The notes beneath the pieces were generated by a model. It worked only from the letters and a program-made list of their open reading frames with translations. It had not been told where the DNA came from and made no database searches. Position numbers and translations under genes: made by a program. Below, piece after piece: positions 15,318-24,553 of a stretch of 64,000 bases of DNA (positions are counted from its first letter, which is position 1; each line of letters begins with the position of its first letter). The DNA is from Clostridium sp. M62/1 (GTDB lineage: Bacteria > Bacillota > Clostridia > Lachnospirales > Lachnospiraceae). The DNA is taken from the NCBI RefSeq assembly GCF_020736365.1, contig NZ_CP085988.1, positions 1,928,001 to 1,992,000 of the forward strand. The letters are read 5' to 3'.

Positions 15318-17729
15318 ATGGCACAGTACAACCATACCGCCATTGAGAAAAAATGGCGGGAAAACTGGGCAAAGAACCCGATTAATGTAAATGACGGGAA
15401 GAAAGAGAAATATTACTGCCTGGATATGTTCCCATATCCGTCAGGCAGCGGACTGCACGTAGGACACTGGAGAGGATATGTAATCTCTGATGTGTGGAGC
15501 CGTTACCAGCTTCTGCGGGGCAAGTATGTGATTCATCCCATGGGATGGGACGCATTCGGCCTTCCGGCAGAGAACTATGCCATTAAGATGGGCGTTCACC
15601 CGGCAAAATCCACGGCAGAGAATGTAAAGAATATTAAACGCCAGATCAATGAGATTGCCGCAATCTATGACTGGGATATGGAGGTCAACACCACGGATCC
15701 GAGCTTTTACAAGTGGACTCAGTGGATTTTTGTGCAGATGTTTAAGAAGGGCCTCGCCTATGAGAAGGAGTTCCCCATCAACTGGTGTCCTTCCTGTAAG
15801 ACAGGCCTTGCCAATGAGGAGGTTGTAAACGGTTGCTGCGAGCGCTGCGGAACTCCTGTCACCAAGAAGAACCTGCGCCAGTGGATGTTAAAGATCACAG
15901 ATTATGCAGAGAGACTGTTAAATGATCTGGACAAGTTAGACTGGCCGGAGAAGGTTAAAAAGATGCAGAGCGAGTGGATTGGAAAATCCTACGGCGCTGA
16001 GGTGGACTTCCCGGTTGAGGGCAGAGAGGAAAAGATCACCGTCTATACCACAAGACCTGATACGCTCCACGGAGCCACCTTCATGGTGCTGGCACCGGAG
16101 CATGCGCTGGCAAAGAGCCTGGCTACAGATGAAACCAGGGAGGCTGTCGAGAAGTACATTTTCGATTCTTCCATGAAGTCCAATGTGGACCGTCTCCAGG
16201 ATAAGGAAAAGACAGGCGTGTTCACCGGTTCCTACGCCATCAACCCGTTAAACGGGGCAAAGGTTCCGATCTGGCTGTCTGACTATGTACTGGCAGACTA
16301 CGGAACGGGAGCCATTATGTGCGTGCCGGCCCACGATGACAGAGACTTTGAGTTTGCAAGGAAATTCAATATTCCGGTTATCCAGGTTATCGCAAAGGAC
16401 GGAAAAGAGATTGAGAACATGACCGAGGCCTACACCGAGGCAAGCGGAACCATGATCAACTCCGGCGAGTGGAACGGAATGGAGTCCTCCGTATTAAAGA
16501 AGGAAGCTCCTCTGATGATTGAAAAAATGGGTATCGGAAGAAAGACCGTCAACTACAAGCTGCGCGACTGGGTATTCTCCCGCCAGAGATACTGGGGAGA
16601 GCCGATCCCGATTATCCACTGCCCGAACTGCGGAAACGTGCCGGTTCCGGAGGATCAGCTTCCGCTGACGCTGCCGGAGGTGGACAGCTACCAGCCGACA
16701 GGAACGGGAGAGTCACCTCTTGCAGCCATTGACGAGTGGGTAAACACCACCTGTCCGTGCTGCGGCGCGCCGGCCAAGAGAGAGACAAACACCATGCCTC
16801 AGTGGGCAGGCTCCTCCTGGTACTTCCTGCGCTATGTGGACAGCAAAAATGACAAGGAGCTGGTTTCCAGAGAGAAGGCCGACAAATATCTTCCGGTAGA
16901 TATGTACATCGGAGGCGTGGAGCACGCTGTGCTTCACCTGCTGTATTCCCGTTTCTACACCAAGTTCCTGTACGATATCGGCGTGATCGACTTTGACGAG
17001 CCGTTCAAGAAGCTGTTCAACCAGGGAATGATCACAGGAAAGAACGGAATTAAGATGAGCAAGTCCAAGGGCAACGTGGTTTCCCCGGACGATCTGGTGC
17101 GCGACTACGGCTGTGACTCCCTGCGCCTCTACGAGCTGTTCGTAGGACCGCCGGAGTTAGATGCAGAGTGGGACGATCGCGGAATTGAGGGTGTTTCCCG
17201 CTTCTTAAACCGTTTCTACAACCTGGTTATGAGCAGCAAGGACAAGGACATCAAGGAGACAAAGGAAATGGTGAAGCTGCGCCATAAGCTGGTTTACGAT
17301 ATTGAGCAGCGCTTTGAGCAGTTCAGCTTAAATACAGTTATTTCCGGCTTCATGGAGTACAATAACAAGCTGATCGAGCTTTCCAAGAAAGAGGGAGGAA
17401 TTGACAAAGAGACCTTAAAGACCTTCGTAGTTCTCCTTGCACCGTTTGCTCCTCACCTGGGCGAGGAGCTGTGGAGAGAGCTCGGCGGAACAGACAGCGT
17501 ATTCCACAGCACATGGCCGGAGTGCGATGAGGAGGCCATGAAGGATGACGAGATCCAGATCGCCGTTCAGATTAACGGAAAGACAAGAGGTCTTGTGACA
17601 CTTCCGGCTGACGCCGACAAGGAGTCCGCTCTCGCAGCAGGAAAAGAGGCAGTGAAGGATAAACTGACAGGCACAATCGTAAAAGAGATCTATGTGCCGG
17701 GCAAGATTATCAACATAGTAGTAAAGTAA
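15318..17729 (+). CDS. leuS: Leucyl-tRNA synthetase
   Basis: LeuS charges tRNA-Leu with leucine in the cytoplasm. The 803-residue length is normal for a bacterial class I enzyme. The HIGH motif appears as HVGH at 47-50, the KMSKS motif as KMSKSKGN near residue 579, and the CP1 editing domain lies between (TTRPDTLHGATF near 240). The zinc-type Cys cluster CPNCGNVPVPEDQ is in the middle region. AAAGGAGG precedes the ATG. It is the direct target of the leucine T-box. A likely terminator lies about 180 bases downstream. Confidence 0.97.
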   Translation: MAQYNHTAIEKKWRENWAKNPINVNDGKKEKYYCLDMFPYPSGSGLHVGHWRGYVISDVWSRYQLLRGKYVIHPMGWDAFGLPAENYAIKMGVHPAKSTAENVKNIKRQINEIAAIYDWDMEVNTTDPSFYKWTQWIFVQMFKKGLAYEKEFPINWCPSCKTGLANEEVVNGCCERCGTPVTKKNLRQWMLKITDYAERLLNDLDKLDWPEKVKKMQSEWIGKSYGAEVDFPVEGREEKITVYTTRPDTLHGATFMVLAPEHALAKSLATDETREAVEKYIFDSSMKSNVDRLQDKEKTGVFTGSYAINPLNGAKVPIWLSDYVLADYGTGAIMCVPAHDDRDFEFARKFNIPVIQVIAKDGKEIENMTEAYTEASGTMINSGEWNGMESSVLKKEAPLMIEKMGIGRKTVNYKLRDWVFSRQRYWGEPIPIIHCPNCGNVPVPEDQLPLTLPEVDSYQPTGTGESPLAAIDEWVNTTCPCCGAPAKRETNTMPQWAGSSWYFLRYVDSKNDKELVSREKADKYLPVDMYIGGVEHAVLHLLYSRFYTKFLYDIGVIDFDEPFKKLFNQGMITGKNGIKMSKSKGNVVSPDDLVRDYGCDSLRLYELFVGPPELDAEWDDRGIEGVSRFLNRFYNLVMSSKDKDIKETKEMVKLRHKLVYDIEQRFEQFSLNTVISGFMEYNNKLIELSKKEGGIDKETLKTFVVLLAPFAPHLGEELWRELGGTDSVFHSTWPECDEEAMKDDEIQIAVQINGKTRGLVTLPADADKESALAAGKEAVKDKLTGTIVKEIYVPGKIINIVVK

Positions 17730-18442
17730 TTGAGAAAAATTTTTACAACAGAATACTTGCTTATGGGATTGCTGGTGTTCCATAAAAGAGAGCTTTGAAA
17801 TATTGAAAAGTTTGCTTAAAACCAAGGTTTACAGACTTTTTTCAAAGGTAAGATATCCTGGAATACTGCAAAAGAAAATGGAGTAACTATTTCGAGGTAA
17901 AATGAGAAATGGCGTAGATAATGGAGACATTGTCTGCGCCATTTTTTAGAATATAACAAATGTATTTGATTATGCTTATTTTGAAAAGAGCATTGAACAT
18001 AAAGGGGCCTGCTGGCAGAAAAAGCAAGTCTGCCTTTGCAATGGATTTATCAGATATGTGTAATTTCGCTTGCAGGATAATTAAAAAATGTATTCCTATC
18101 AGAATCTCAGTTCTGAAACAAGCAATGTTCATTGGTTTTCAGGGTGCTGAAATATTTTTTCAAATGTTAATATCACCTGCCTGCATCACCCGGCTGCCAT
18201 ATAACAGCTGTAAGTTTATAATGCTTCTGCAAATTGTTGCCATATGAAAGTTATTAATGTAAACTATACTTAATGAAGCTGTTTCCCGCAACAGTTTAAG
18301 AAATCATTTAATAAATTGAACTATGATGCAATAAAAACAATGAAAGAAATGATCAAATAGAAACATAGATTCATTCCTGCAGAACCAATGTTTTATACGC
18401 TTCTGCTCTGGAAGTCCGGAGGATGAGGGAGGGACGGGAACA
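17730..18442. other. AT-rich intergenic region of 713 bases
   Basis: Apart from the hairpin at 17908-17947 I see no supported gene. Short open frames (for example 17960-18247) lack a ribosome binding site and have no coding character. Base composition is markedly more AT-rich than the flanks, which could be an old insertion remnant or simply spacer. Confidence 0.5.
17908..17947 (+). terminator. Intrinsic terminator downstream of leuS
   Basis: An 11-bp stem (17908-17918 and 17933-17943, one G-T pair) is followed by six T residues. It is the first good terminator after leuS. Confidence 0.85.
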
Positions 18443-19606
18443 ATGAAGGAAAAGCTGGCAAAGCTTCCAGTCAATGAACACAAGATTTTTGATGTGGAAT
18501 TATGGCTGGAACAAATGGCTCTTAAAGGTTTTTTTCTTACGGAGACGGTGGGAAGCTGGTGGTATTTTGAAAAGAGGGAGCCTGCTAGGGTCCTATACCG
18601 TCTGGCGCCTATAGATGGAAAGAAGGGAGAATGCGATGAAGCACGGCAGAAGGAGTACCTGAAAAACGGTTGGCGGTATGTAACGACTCACCGGACGCTG
18701 TATAACATTTTACGGGCAGATGATCCTGATACTGCAGAGTTTTACACGAATTCTAAGCTGCAGGAGATGGCTCTGAAATGGCAGGAAAAGCGGTTGATGA
18801 CGGCGGCGGTGGCAACAGTGCTGTGCATTGGGGTCTTTTTGTTTAATATAAGAGATTTTCTTGCTGGTATTGTGAAAAGTCCATTTCTGACTTTGGCAGA
18901 GCCGGAGATGATCGCTCTTATAGGGCTCATGCCTTTGGCAGTTTTTCTGATCGTGAGGGTCGTGGAGAACTGGCGCTATACAAAAAATATGAGGAGGTTA
19001 CTGGAAAAAGGGGTGTGCCTGGGTCCTGACGAGGAGCAGGTGAGAACGAAAAAATTCCCTCGGTGGTCTAAATATATATTCACATTGCTTGTGCTTCTGG
19101 CTGCTGTGTGCCTGTTTAGTTCCTGCGGACAGGGAGGCCCCGTGGCCCAGGAATTAGGCTATGGAGATACGTTTGTGGCTTTGGAGCTTCTGGAAGAAGC
19201 TGGGATACCTGAAGAGGCAAAGTACTGTGATGGGGATGTTATTTACTACCACAATCCCTTCATGCGAGAGCAGTACGAGGTAAGGCAGACTGCAGAAATT
19301 GAACCGAAAGAGGGAAAAGCCTATACAGCGAAGCTGAGGGTGCATTTTTATAATTCCAGAATGGAAGATTTTGCAGAAGGGATGGAGAGAGAGCTTGAGG
19401 AGCAGGCGAAGAGGCAGATGGAACAGGGATTTTCCAGACTTCAGGTGGAGGGATTTAATACATTTTTATGGGGAGCACAGGAAGAAATGCAGCTTCTGAT
19501 TGCCAGAGAAGGTACGAAGGTGCTGTTTATGGAATATCAGGGAAGGCTCAGCCTCCCCGAAAAGGCGGAGGCCTTACTGCATCTCATGAATAAAGAAAAG
19601 CCATGA
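18443..19606 (+). CDS. DUF2812 membrane protein
   Basis: A 387-residue protein. The N-terminal ~110 residues match the DUF2812 pattern (FDVELWLEQMALKGFFL, then a ...WRYVTTHRTLYNIL stretch). Two membrane segments lie around residues 116-136 and 152-172 and a third around 210-228, ending in a Cys (CLFSSCGQ). The last 150 residues are soluble and hydrophilic. DUF2812 proteins are often encoded beside PadR-type regulators, but none is seen here. Function is unknown; a membrane-stress or sensing role is a guess. GGAGG and GGGAGG motifs lie just upstream of the ATG. Confidence 0.7.
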   Translation: MKEKLAKLPVNEHKIFDVELWLEQMALKGFFLTETVGSWWYFEKREPARVLYRLAPIDGKKGECDEARQKEYLKNGWRYVTTHRTLYNILRADDPDTAEFYTNSKLQEMALKWQEKRLMTAAVATVLCIGVFLFNIRDFLAGIVKSPFLTLAEPEMIALIGLMPLAVFLIVRVVENWRYTKNMRRLLEKGVCLGPDEEQVRTKKFPRWSKYIFTLLVLLAAVCLFSSCGQGGPVAQELGYGDTFVALELLEEAGIPEEAKYCDGDVIYYHNPFMREQYEVRQTAEIEPKEGKAYTAKLRVHFYNSRMEDFAEGMERELEEQAKRQMEQGFSRLQVEGFNTFLWGAQEEMQLLIAREGTKVLFMEYQGRLSLPEKAEALLHLMNKEKP

Positions 19607-19733
19607 GGGGAAACGAATTGAGAAAAAAAGGGATAAAAGGGCTGATGCAGGCTATCAGGATGCGGAGAGATACTTCTGCACCGGGGAGTTCACAAACCCA
19701 CCCTGCTGTGTTATCATAGAACCAGACGGCGCA

Positions 19734-19763
19734 GGAGACGGTGCCTTTGGCACCGCCTTCTCC
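19734..19763. repeat. GC-rich hairpin
   Basis: GGAGACGGTGCC pairs with GGCACCGCCTTCTCC around a three-base loop. It has no T tract, so it is not a clear terminator; it lies just before the ribosome binding site of the next gene and could affect its translation. Confidence 0.5.
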
Positions 19764-19792
19764 CTGCCCGGGATATGAGGAGGAGAGATGTA

Positions 19793-20512
19793 ATGACGGA
19801 AGAAACTTGCGGCTGCTGCGGGAGCCTGATTAAAGAGGGGCCTGTTTTTAATCAGCGGTTCGCCGACTATGGCTGGTGTGCCTATGATACTATCAGCGAA
19901 GAGCTGGTTCACAGGGCAAACCAGACCTTCGAGGAAGAGGGAATGGAGGCTGCCCAGCGCGTCCTGATAGAGTACTATAAGACAGAAGCTCCTAAGCAGG
20001 TGGAGCATATTTTGAATGCCTCTCCCTCCTTTGCCATGCGCGAGGGCATGATCAGGCAGTGCTTTGAGGATCATGCGGAAGGGAGATACTATGCCAGTGT
20101 TCCCCTGTCTTTAATCATTATTGATGGGGCGGTCAATGACTACACAAGAAAAAAAGGGTTCTTCACAGCGGCTACCACGGTGGATCCCTGGGACTGTCTG
20201 GTGGGCTGCACCGAGGGGCTTTCCAAACTAAAGTTCCAGTTTAACCAGAACCGTCTGAAGACGAATACGGAGCCGATCTATATTCCCTACAGAAACGGAA
20301 TTCTTCACGGGCGGGACATCAACTATGGAAATGAGTATGTTTCCTGCAAGTGCATTGCCCTGATGTTTGCCATCGCAGACTGGATGGTCAGGAGAAGCGC
20401 CAGGGAAGAGCTGGAGAGAGAAGAGCTGCAGAAGGAAGAGCTGAGAGAAGCGGGCCCGGGGCAGGGAAACAGGGCTGAAAAAGGAAAAGACGGCAGAACC
20501 TGTCCCCTGTGA
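19793..20512 (+). CDS. Unknown protein with a HEPN-like RX4H motif
   Basis: A 239-residue protein of no family I can name. The N-terminus has a CGCCG cluster (C6, C8, C9). The central part is helical. Near the end, RNGILHGRD (R167, H172) is an R-X4-H motif followed by a hydrophobic helix, closely resembling the RNxxxHG signature of HEPN domains, which are often metal-independent RNases in toxin or defence systems. The C-terminal ~40 residues are a charged low-complexity tail. I chose the ATG at 19793 because AGGAGGAGAG lies just before it. No antitoxin-like or nucleotidyltransferase partner is adjacent, so an RNase role is only a motif-level inference. Confidence 0.6.
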   Translation: MTEETCGCCGSLIKEGPVFNQRFADYGWCAYDTISEELVHRANQTFEEEGMEAAQRVLIEYYKTEAPKQVEHILNASPSFAMREGMIRQCFEDHAEGRYYASVPLSLIIIDGAVNDYTRKKGFFTAATTVDPWDCLVGCTEGLSKLKFQFNQNRLKTNTEPIYIPYRNGILHGRDINYGNEYVSCKCIALMFAIADWMVRRSAREELEREELQKEELREAGPGQGNRAEKGKDGRTCPL

Positions 20513-20640
20513 CGGCGAAGGAGAAAACAGCCTCTGACAGGGAAAGGCCTGGGACGGCAGGCGGGGCAGGCCGGGAGAGATGCAAATGCGCCATACCGAT
20601 GTGGGAGGAACAGATAAAACAGGAGAGGAGCAGACAGAAC

Positions 20641-21465
20641 ATGAGAAGAAGAGGATGTGCAGGTCTTGTGCTTGCCGCAGCTGTTCTCGCAGCGGCGGGA
20701 ACAGGGCATATGACGGCCTTTGCAGGACAGGCAGCTGCTTCAGGCCCGGCTCTTGAGAGCAGGGCAGAGGGGCGGGGAGAGGAAAAACAGACCAAAACAG
20801 GAGAGACGGCTCTGGCTGAGTATCTGCCGGAAGGGTTTGACGTAAATCAGCTGACTGCGGCAGAGCAGACAGATCATCTGATTCTGGCAGTGGGAGACGG
20901 AGCAGATCAGAGCAGCCTCACGCTCTGGTACTATGAGAGGGGAGAAGACGGCCGGCTTTCAGAGGTGTTCGGAACGCGCGGAACCTGCGGGCGGGCCGGA
21001 ATCACGGCAGACAAGGTGGAAGGAGACAAGAAAACACCGTCAGGCCTCTACTTTTTTACCATGGCTTTTGGATTGAAGGAGGATCCGGGAAGCCGGATTC
21101 CCTACCGGCAGGTACAGGACGGGGACTGCTTTGTGGATGATGTGGGAAGCAGATATTACAATCAGTATGTAAATGCCGGTGCGGTTCAGGCAGACTGGCG
21201 CTCGGCGGAGGTCTTAAAAAATCAGGGGCCGTGCTATAACTACGCGCTGGTTTTAAACTACAATGCAGACTGTGTTCCCGGACGGGGCTCTGCCATCTTC
21301 CTCCACTGCCCGAAAGTGAAGGATGACACCTACACAGCGGGCTGTATCGGTATCCCGGAGGAGCTTGTAAAAACGATCCTCACAACTGCCGATAAGGATG
21401 CAAAGATCCTGATTGTACAGGACAGGGAAGCTCTTGGTCCGTACATGGCAGAGGGACAGAAGTAA
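20641..21465 (+). CDS. Secreted L,D-transpeptidase (YkuD)-like protein
   Basis: A 274-residue exported protein with a signal peptide (MRRRGCAGLVLAAAVLAAAG, then an Ala-rich cleavage area). The rest resembles the YkuD/ErfK fold. KKTPSGLYFF near residue 140 matches the K-TPxGxY element. IFLHCP followed 10 residues on by YTAGCIGIP matches the HxnS/THGC active-site pattern with catalytic Cys. Such enzymes form 3-3 cross-links in peptidoglycan or attach proteins to it. The Gly before Cys is kept but the His-Gly-Cys triplet reads Ala-Gly-Cys, so activity is not certain. The start at 20641 is supported by AGGAGAGGAG upstream. Confidence 0.75.
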   Translation: MRRRGCAGLVLAAAVLAAAGTGHMTAFAGQAAASGPALESRAEGRGEEKQTKTGETALAEYLPEGFDVNQLTAAEQTDHLILAVGDGADQSSLTLWYYERGEDGRLSEVFGTRGTCGRAGITADKVEGDKKTPSGLYFFTMAFGLKEDPGSRIPYRQVQDGDCFVDDVGSRYYNQYVNAGAVQADWRSAEVLKNQGPCYNYALVLNYNADCVPGRGSAIFLHCPKVKDDTYTAGCIGIPEELVKTILTTADKDAKILIVQDREALGPYMAEGQK

Positions 21466-21533
21466 AGGAAGCTGTCTGGCCGGGGGGAACAGGAAAAGGC
21501 AGATAAGGAAAAGGCAGATAAAAAGGAGGGGAC

Positions 21534-22877
21534 ATGAAACAGCTTACAAAGTACGGAGTCCGCGCTTTCTACTCAGCAGGCATCTTCCTGACAGCCAACA
21601 CCGTTCTGGCAGGAGTACTCTGGCCGGAGATGGGAGGGCTGTGGAGAACAACGGCGGCAGCAGTCTTTCTTCTGGCCAATCTTCTTCCCTCTTTTGCCAA
21701 CAGGAGTCTGCCAACGTCCAGGCTCAGACGCTGCGGGAACGGCTGTGAGCTGCTGACATTGTTTTTAATATCCGCCACAGCCAGCGTCCTCTTTACTCTG
21801 TACGGGGCAAAGCGGATGTTTGACGAGTCCTTCTGGCTGTTTTTCTGGCAGATACTTACCGCATTTCTGGCAGAGGCAGCCGTATTCTGGAATGGAATGG
21901 TGAGAATCTATCTTTCTTCCTTTCAGCTTGGAGCCAAATGGAGGGTCATAGGCGCCCTGTGCGGATGGATTCCCGTTGTAAACCTGCTGGTTCTGATTCG
22001 CCTGATTCGGATCGTGAGGGAGGAAACGGATTTTGAGAGTATGAGGATACTCAGAAACAGGGAGAGGAAGGAGGAGAGGCTCTGCGCCACCAGATATCCG
22101 ATTCTCATGGTGCACGGCGTATTTTTCCGGGATTACAAATACTTTAACTACTGGGGCAGGATTCCGAAAGAGCTGGAAGAAAACGGGGCTGTCATCTATT
22201 ACGGAAATCACCAGTCAGCTGCATCGGTGGCTGACAGCGGCAGGGAGCTTTTAGAAAGAATCCGGGAGCTTTCCCGGGAGACAGGATGTGAAAAGTTCAA
22301 TCTCATTGCCCACTCGAAGGGCGGCCTGGACTGCCGCTATGCCCTGAGCGTTCTCGGTATGGATCAGTATGCGGCATCCCTCACCACGATCAATACGCCT
22401 CACAGAGGCTGTGTGTTTGCAGATTATCTCCTGAATGAAATTCCAAAGCCGGTGAAGGATAAGGTCGCGGCCGGGTACAACAGAGCCCTCAGAAAGCTGG
22501 GAGACGATAAGCCGGACTTTCTGGCAGCAGTCACTGATCTGACAGCCTCCGCCTTAAGAGACTTCAATCAGAAGGTACCCGACTGTCCCGGAGTCTTTTA
22601 CCAGAGCGTGGGCTCGAAGCTGAACCGTGCCTCTGGAGGAAGATTTCCCCTCAATTTCTCCCATGCCCTGGTCCGGTATTTTGACGGGCCCAATGACGGG
22701 CTGGTGGCGGAGAGCTCCTTTCCGTGGGGAGAACGCTTCCGCTTTCTGACAGCCAGAGGAAAGAGAGGGATCTCCCACGGAGACATGATCGATCTGAACC
22801 GGGAGAATATCCCTGATTTCGACGTGAGAGAATTCTATGTGGAGCTGGTCCATGATCTGAAAGAGAGAGGCTGTTAG
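21534..22877 (+). CDS. Membrane-anchored alpha/beta-hydrolase (lipase-like)
   Basis: A 447-residue protein. Residues 1-~170 hold about four membrane segments; the remainder is an alpha/beta-hydrolase of the triacylglycerol lipase type. MVHGVFF marks the oxyanion strand, AHSKGGLD is the nucleophile elbow (Ser), NDGLV holds the likely Asp, and ISHGDM the likely His. It may hydrolyse lipids or esters at the membrane. AAAAGGAGGGGAC precedes the ATG. The stop codon overlaps that of the convergent TatD-like gene, inside a terminator hairpin. Confidence 0.8.
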   Translation: MKQLTKYGVRAFYSAGIFLTANTVLAGVLWPEMGGLWRTTAAAVFLLANLLPSFANRSLPTSRLRRCGNGCELLTLFLISATASVLFTLYGAKRMFDESFWLFFWQILTAFLAEAAVFWNGMVRIYLSSFQLGAKWRVIGALCGWIPVVNLLVLIRLIRIVREETDFESMRILRNRERKEERLCATRYPILMVHGVFFRDYKYFNYWGRIPKELEENGAVIYYGNHQSAASVADSGRELLERIRELSRETGCEKFNLIAHSKGGLDCRYALSVLGMDQYAASLTTINTPHRGCVFADYLLNEIPKPVKDKVAAGYNRALRKLGDDKPDFLAAVTDLTASALRDFNQKVPDCPGVFYQSVGSKLNRASGGRFPLNFSHALVRYFDGPNDGLVAESSFPWGERFRFLTARGKRGISHGDMIDLNRENIPDFDVREFYVELVHDLKERGC

Positions 22878-22889
22878 CCTCTCTCTTTT
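22861..22889. terminator. Terminator hairpin spanning two convergent stop codons
   Basis: AAAGAGAGAGGC and GCCTCTCTCTTT form a perfect 12-bp stem around a TGTTA loop. The loop contains the stops of both the lipase-like gene (TAG 22875-22877) and the TatD-like gene (22874-22876, minus). A T tract follows on the plus strand. Confidence 0.85.
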
Positions 22890-23728
22890 GATAAGAACCG
22901 CAGAAAGTTCTGCTCCATGATGCCGGCCAGTCGTTCTGCCAGGGGCTCAGGAAAGCCTTTGTCCGGGACAGTCTCCTTAAGGCTTCCTTTCTGAGCTTCT
23001 GCTCTCAGGAGAGCCGTCTTGCGGATACTGTGCTCCAGAACCCCGCGTATATCCCGCCAGTCAGGAAGAGGGAGGATCTCTGAGTGCACCTCCCCCCGGG
23101 AGCGCTCTGAGACGGAACGGCTCCGGCAGAAGTTTTCGTAGGCCCATTTGACTGCCGAACATCCGTCTGTCTCCACAAGAAGGCGGTTTTCAGGTGCGAG
23201 CCTGGCAGCCCTCTGCACAGAAGGATTATAAAAGACATCGGGGCCGACGGTAAAGTAGCAGTCAAGCTCCAGAAATTCTGAGAGCCCCTCCTCCCCGGAA
23301 TACCAGTGGACGAGATAGGTATTTTCATAGTTTCTGATAAGACCCGCGATCTTTTTTTCCTGACCCTTGGTGTGGAGAACAACAGGTTTTTTCAGAGCGC
23401 TGGCCAGCTCCAGCTGGGCGCAGAAAACCTTCTCCTGCTTGGAAAGAGGAACGTCGCACCAGACGCTGTCCATGCCGATTTCACCGATGACGGGGGCCTT
23501 GAGAAGCCAGGGCTCCATGTCCCTGAAGGAGACATTTCCTGCCTGCCATGGATGAAGGCCCAGGGCGGGCAGAAGAATTGGGGAGAATGGAGAATGTTCG
23601 CACAGAAGCATGAGGCGCTCAGCTTCCTCAGGTGTTCCTGCGCAGACGAGGGAGGAGATATTTTCCCGCTTTCTGGAGAGAAGCTCCTCCTCATCTCCCA
23701 AATGAGCATGGGCATCAAACAGTCTCAT
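22874..23728 (-). CDS. TatD-family metal-dependent hydrolase in a thiamine operon
   Basis: A 284-residue amidohydrolase of the TatD type. The metal ligand pattern is present: DAHAHLG at the start, GEIGMD (Glu) near 85, VLHTKG (His) near 118, LVHWYSG (His) near 140 and VETDG (Asp) near 190. TatD proteins are commonly 3'-5' exonucleases or of unknown substrate. Here the gene overlaps thiZ by 14 bases and is last in a TPP-riboswitch operon, so a role in thiamine precursor salvage is possible but unproven. The C-terminal ~90 residues after the Asp motif are longer and more charged than in most TatD proteins I know. Confidence 0.78.
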   Translation of the reverse strand: MRLFDAHAHLGDEEELLSRKRENISSLVCAGTPEEAERLMLLCEHSPFSPILLPALGLHPWQAGNVSFRDMEPWLLKAPVIGEIGMDSVWCDVPLSKQEKVFCAQLELASALKKPVVLHTKGQEKKIAGLIRNYENTYLVHWYSGEEGLSEFLELDCYFTVGPDVFYNPSVQRAARLAPENRLLVETDGCSAVKWAYENFCRSRSVSERSRGEVHSEILPLPDWRDIRGVLEHSIRKTALLRAEAQKGSLKETVPDKGFPEPLAERLAGIMEQNFLRFLSKERG

Positions 23729-24467
23729 GTTCTTTCCCTCCTGTCTTTATGATTTCCCGGTAGATGGTCTGGCGAAGGCTGCCCTGCTCATAGAGCCAGG
23801 AACGGCTCCTGTTTTTCTCTTCGACGGAGATCTCGCAGGTAATGCGGGCGGGAGAACCGTTCAGTATGAGAATTCTGTCGGACAGGTAGATGGCCTCGTC
23901 CATGTCGTGGGTGACTAGGAGGACGGTTCGGTTCAGCCGTTCTCTCATAGTCAGAAGCCAGTCCTGCATTTCTCCTCTGGTGATGACGTCCAGGGCGCCG
24001 AAGGGCTCGTCCAGCAGGAGGATGTCCGCTTCACAGAGAGCGGTTCTCAAAAAAGCCGCCCTCTGCCGCATTCCGCCGGAGAGAGAACCGGGATATTTAT
24101 ATTCATAACCGGAAAGGCCGAAGGCCGGGAAATTGTCCAGAGCCTCCTTTCTCGCCCTGTCCATCGAGCCGTGAATTCTGCCGTAGAGACATACGTTGTC
24201 GAGAATATTTTTCCAGGGAAAGAGGAGATCATTCTGCGGCATGTAGGCGAAATGTCCGCCGGCTCCTGACAATTCCTTTCCGTCTACCAGGACAGAGCCG
24301 GACTCCTTCTTAAGAACTCCGGTGAGGAGCTTTAAAATCGTGGACTTTCCGCAGCCGGAGGGGCCCAGGATGCTCACAAACTCTCCCTCCTTCACGGAGA
24401 GGGAGAGGGAGGAAAACAGAGGTCTGTCCTCATAGGAAAAAGCCAGGTCAGAGATTTCTAACTTCAT
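23715..24467 (-). CDS. thiZ: ABC transporter ATP-binding protein (thiamine precursor, ThiZ-like)
   Basis: A 250-residue ABC ATPase of the nitrate/sulfonate/taurine group: Walker A GPSGCGKST near 35-43, signature LSGGMRQRAA near 128, Walker B ILLLDEPFGALD near 150, and LLVTHDMDEA. It powers the adjacent permease and binding protein. All three are under a TPP riboswitch, which points to uptake of a thiamine pyrimidine precursor, as described for ThiXYZ. The downstream TatD-like gene overlaps its end by 14 bases. Confidence 0.87.
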   Translation of the reverse strand: MKLEISDLAFSYEDRPLFSSLSLSVKEGEFVSILGPSGCGKSTILKLLTGVLKKESGSVLVDGKELSGAGGHFAYMPQNDLLFPWKNILDNVCLYGRIHGSMDRARKEALDNFPAFGLSGYEYKYPGSLSGGMRQRAAFLRTALCEADILLLDEPFGALDVITRGEMQDWLLTMRERLNRTVLLVTHDMDEAIYLSDRILILNGSPARITCEISVEEKNRSRSWLYEQGSLRQTIYREIIKTGGKEHETV

Positions 24468-24553
24468 CTATTTATCCTTTCTCAGCGCAGAGCTGACTGC
24501 ATCGGTGACCGGTGAACCGGCCTGCCCTGCCGGAAAGCAGGCAGGGTCAGAGC

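Noticed and set aside
17960..18247. A 95-residue plus-strand frame in the AT-rich gap after leuS
   Set aside because: No ribosome binding site, no recognisable domain, and AT-rich composition that generates open frames by chance.
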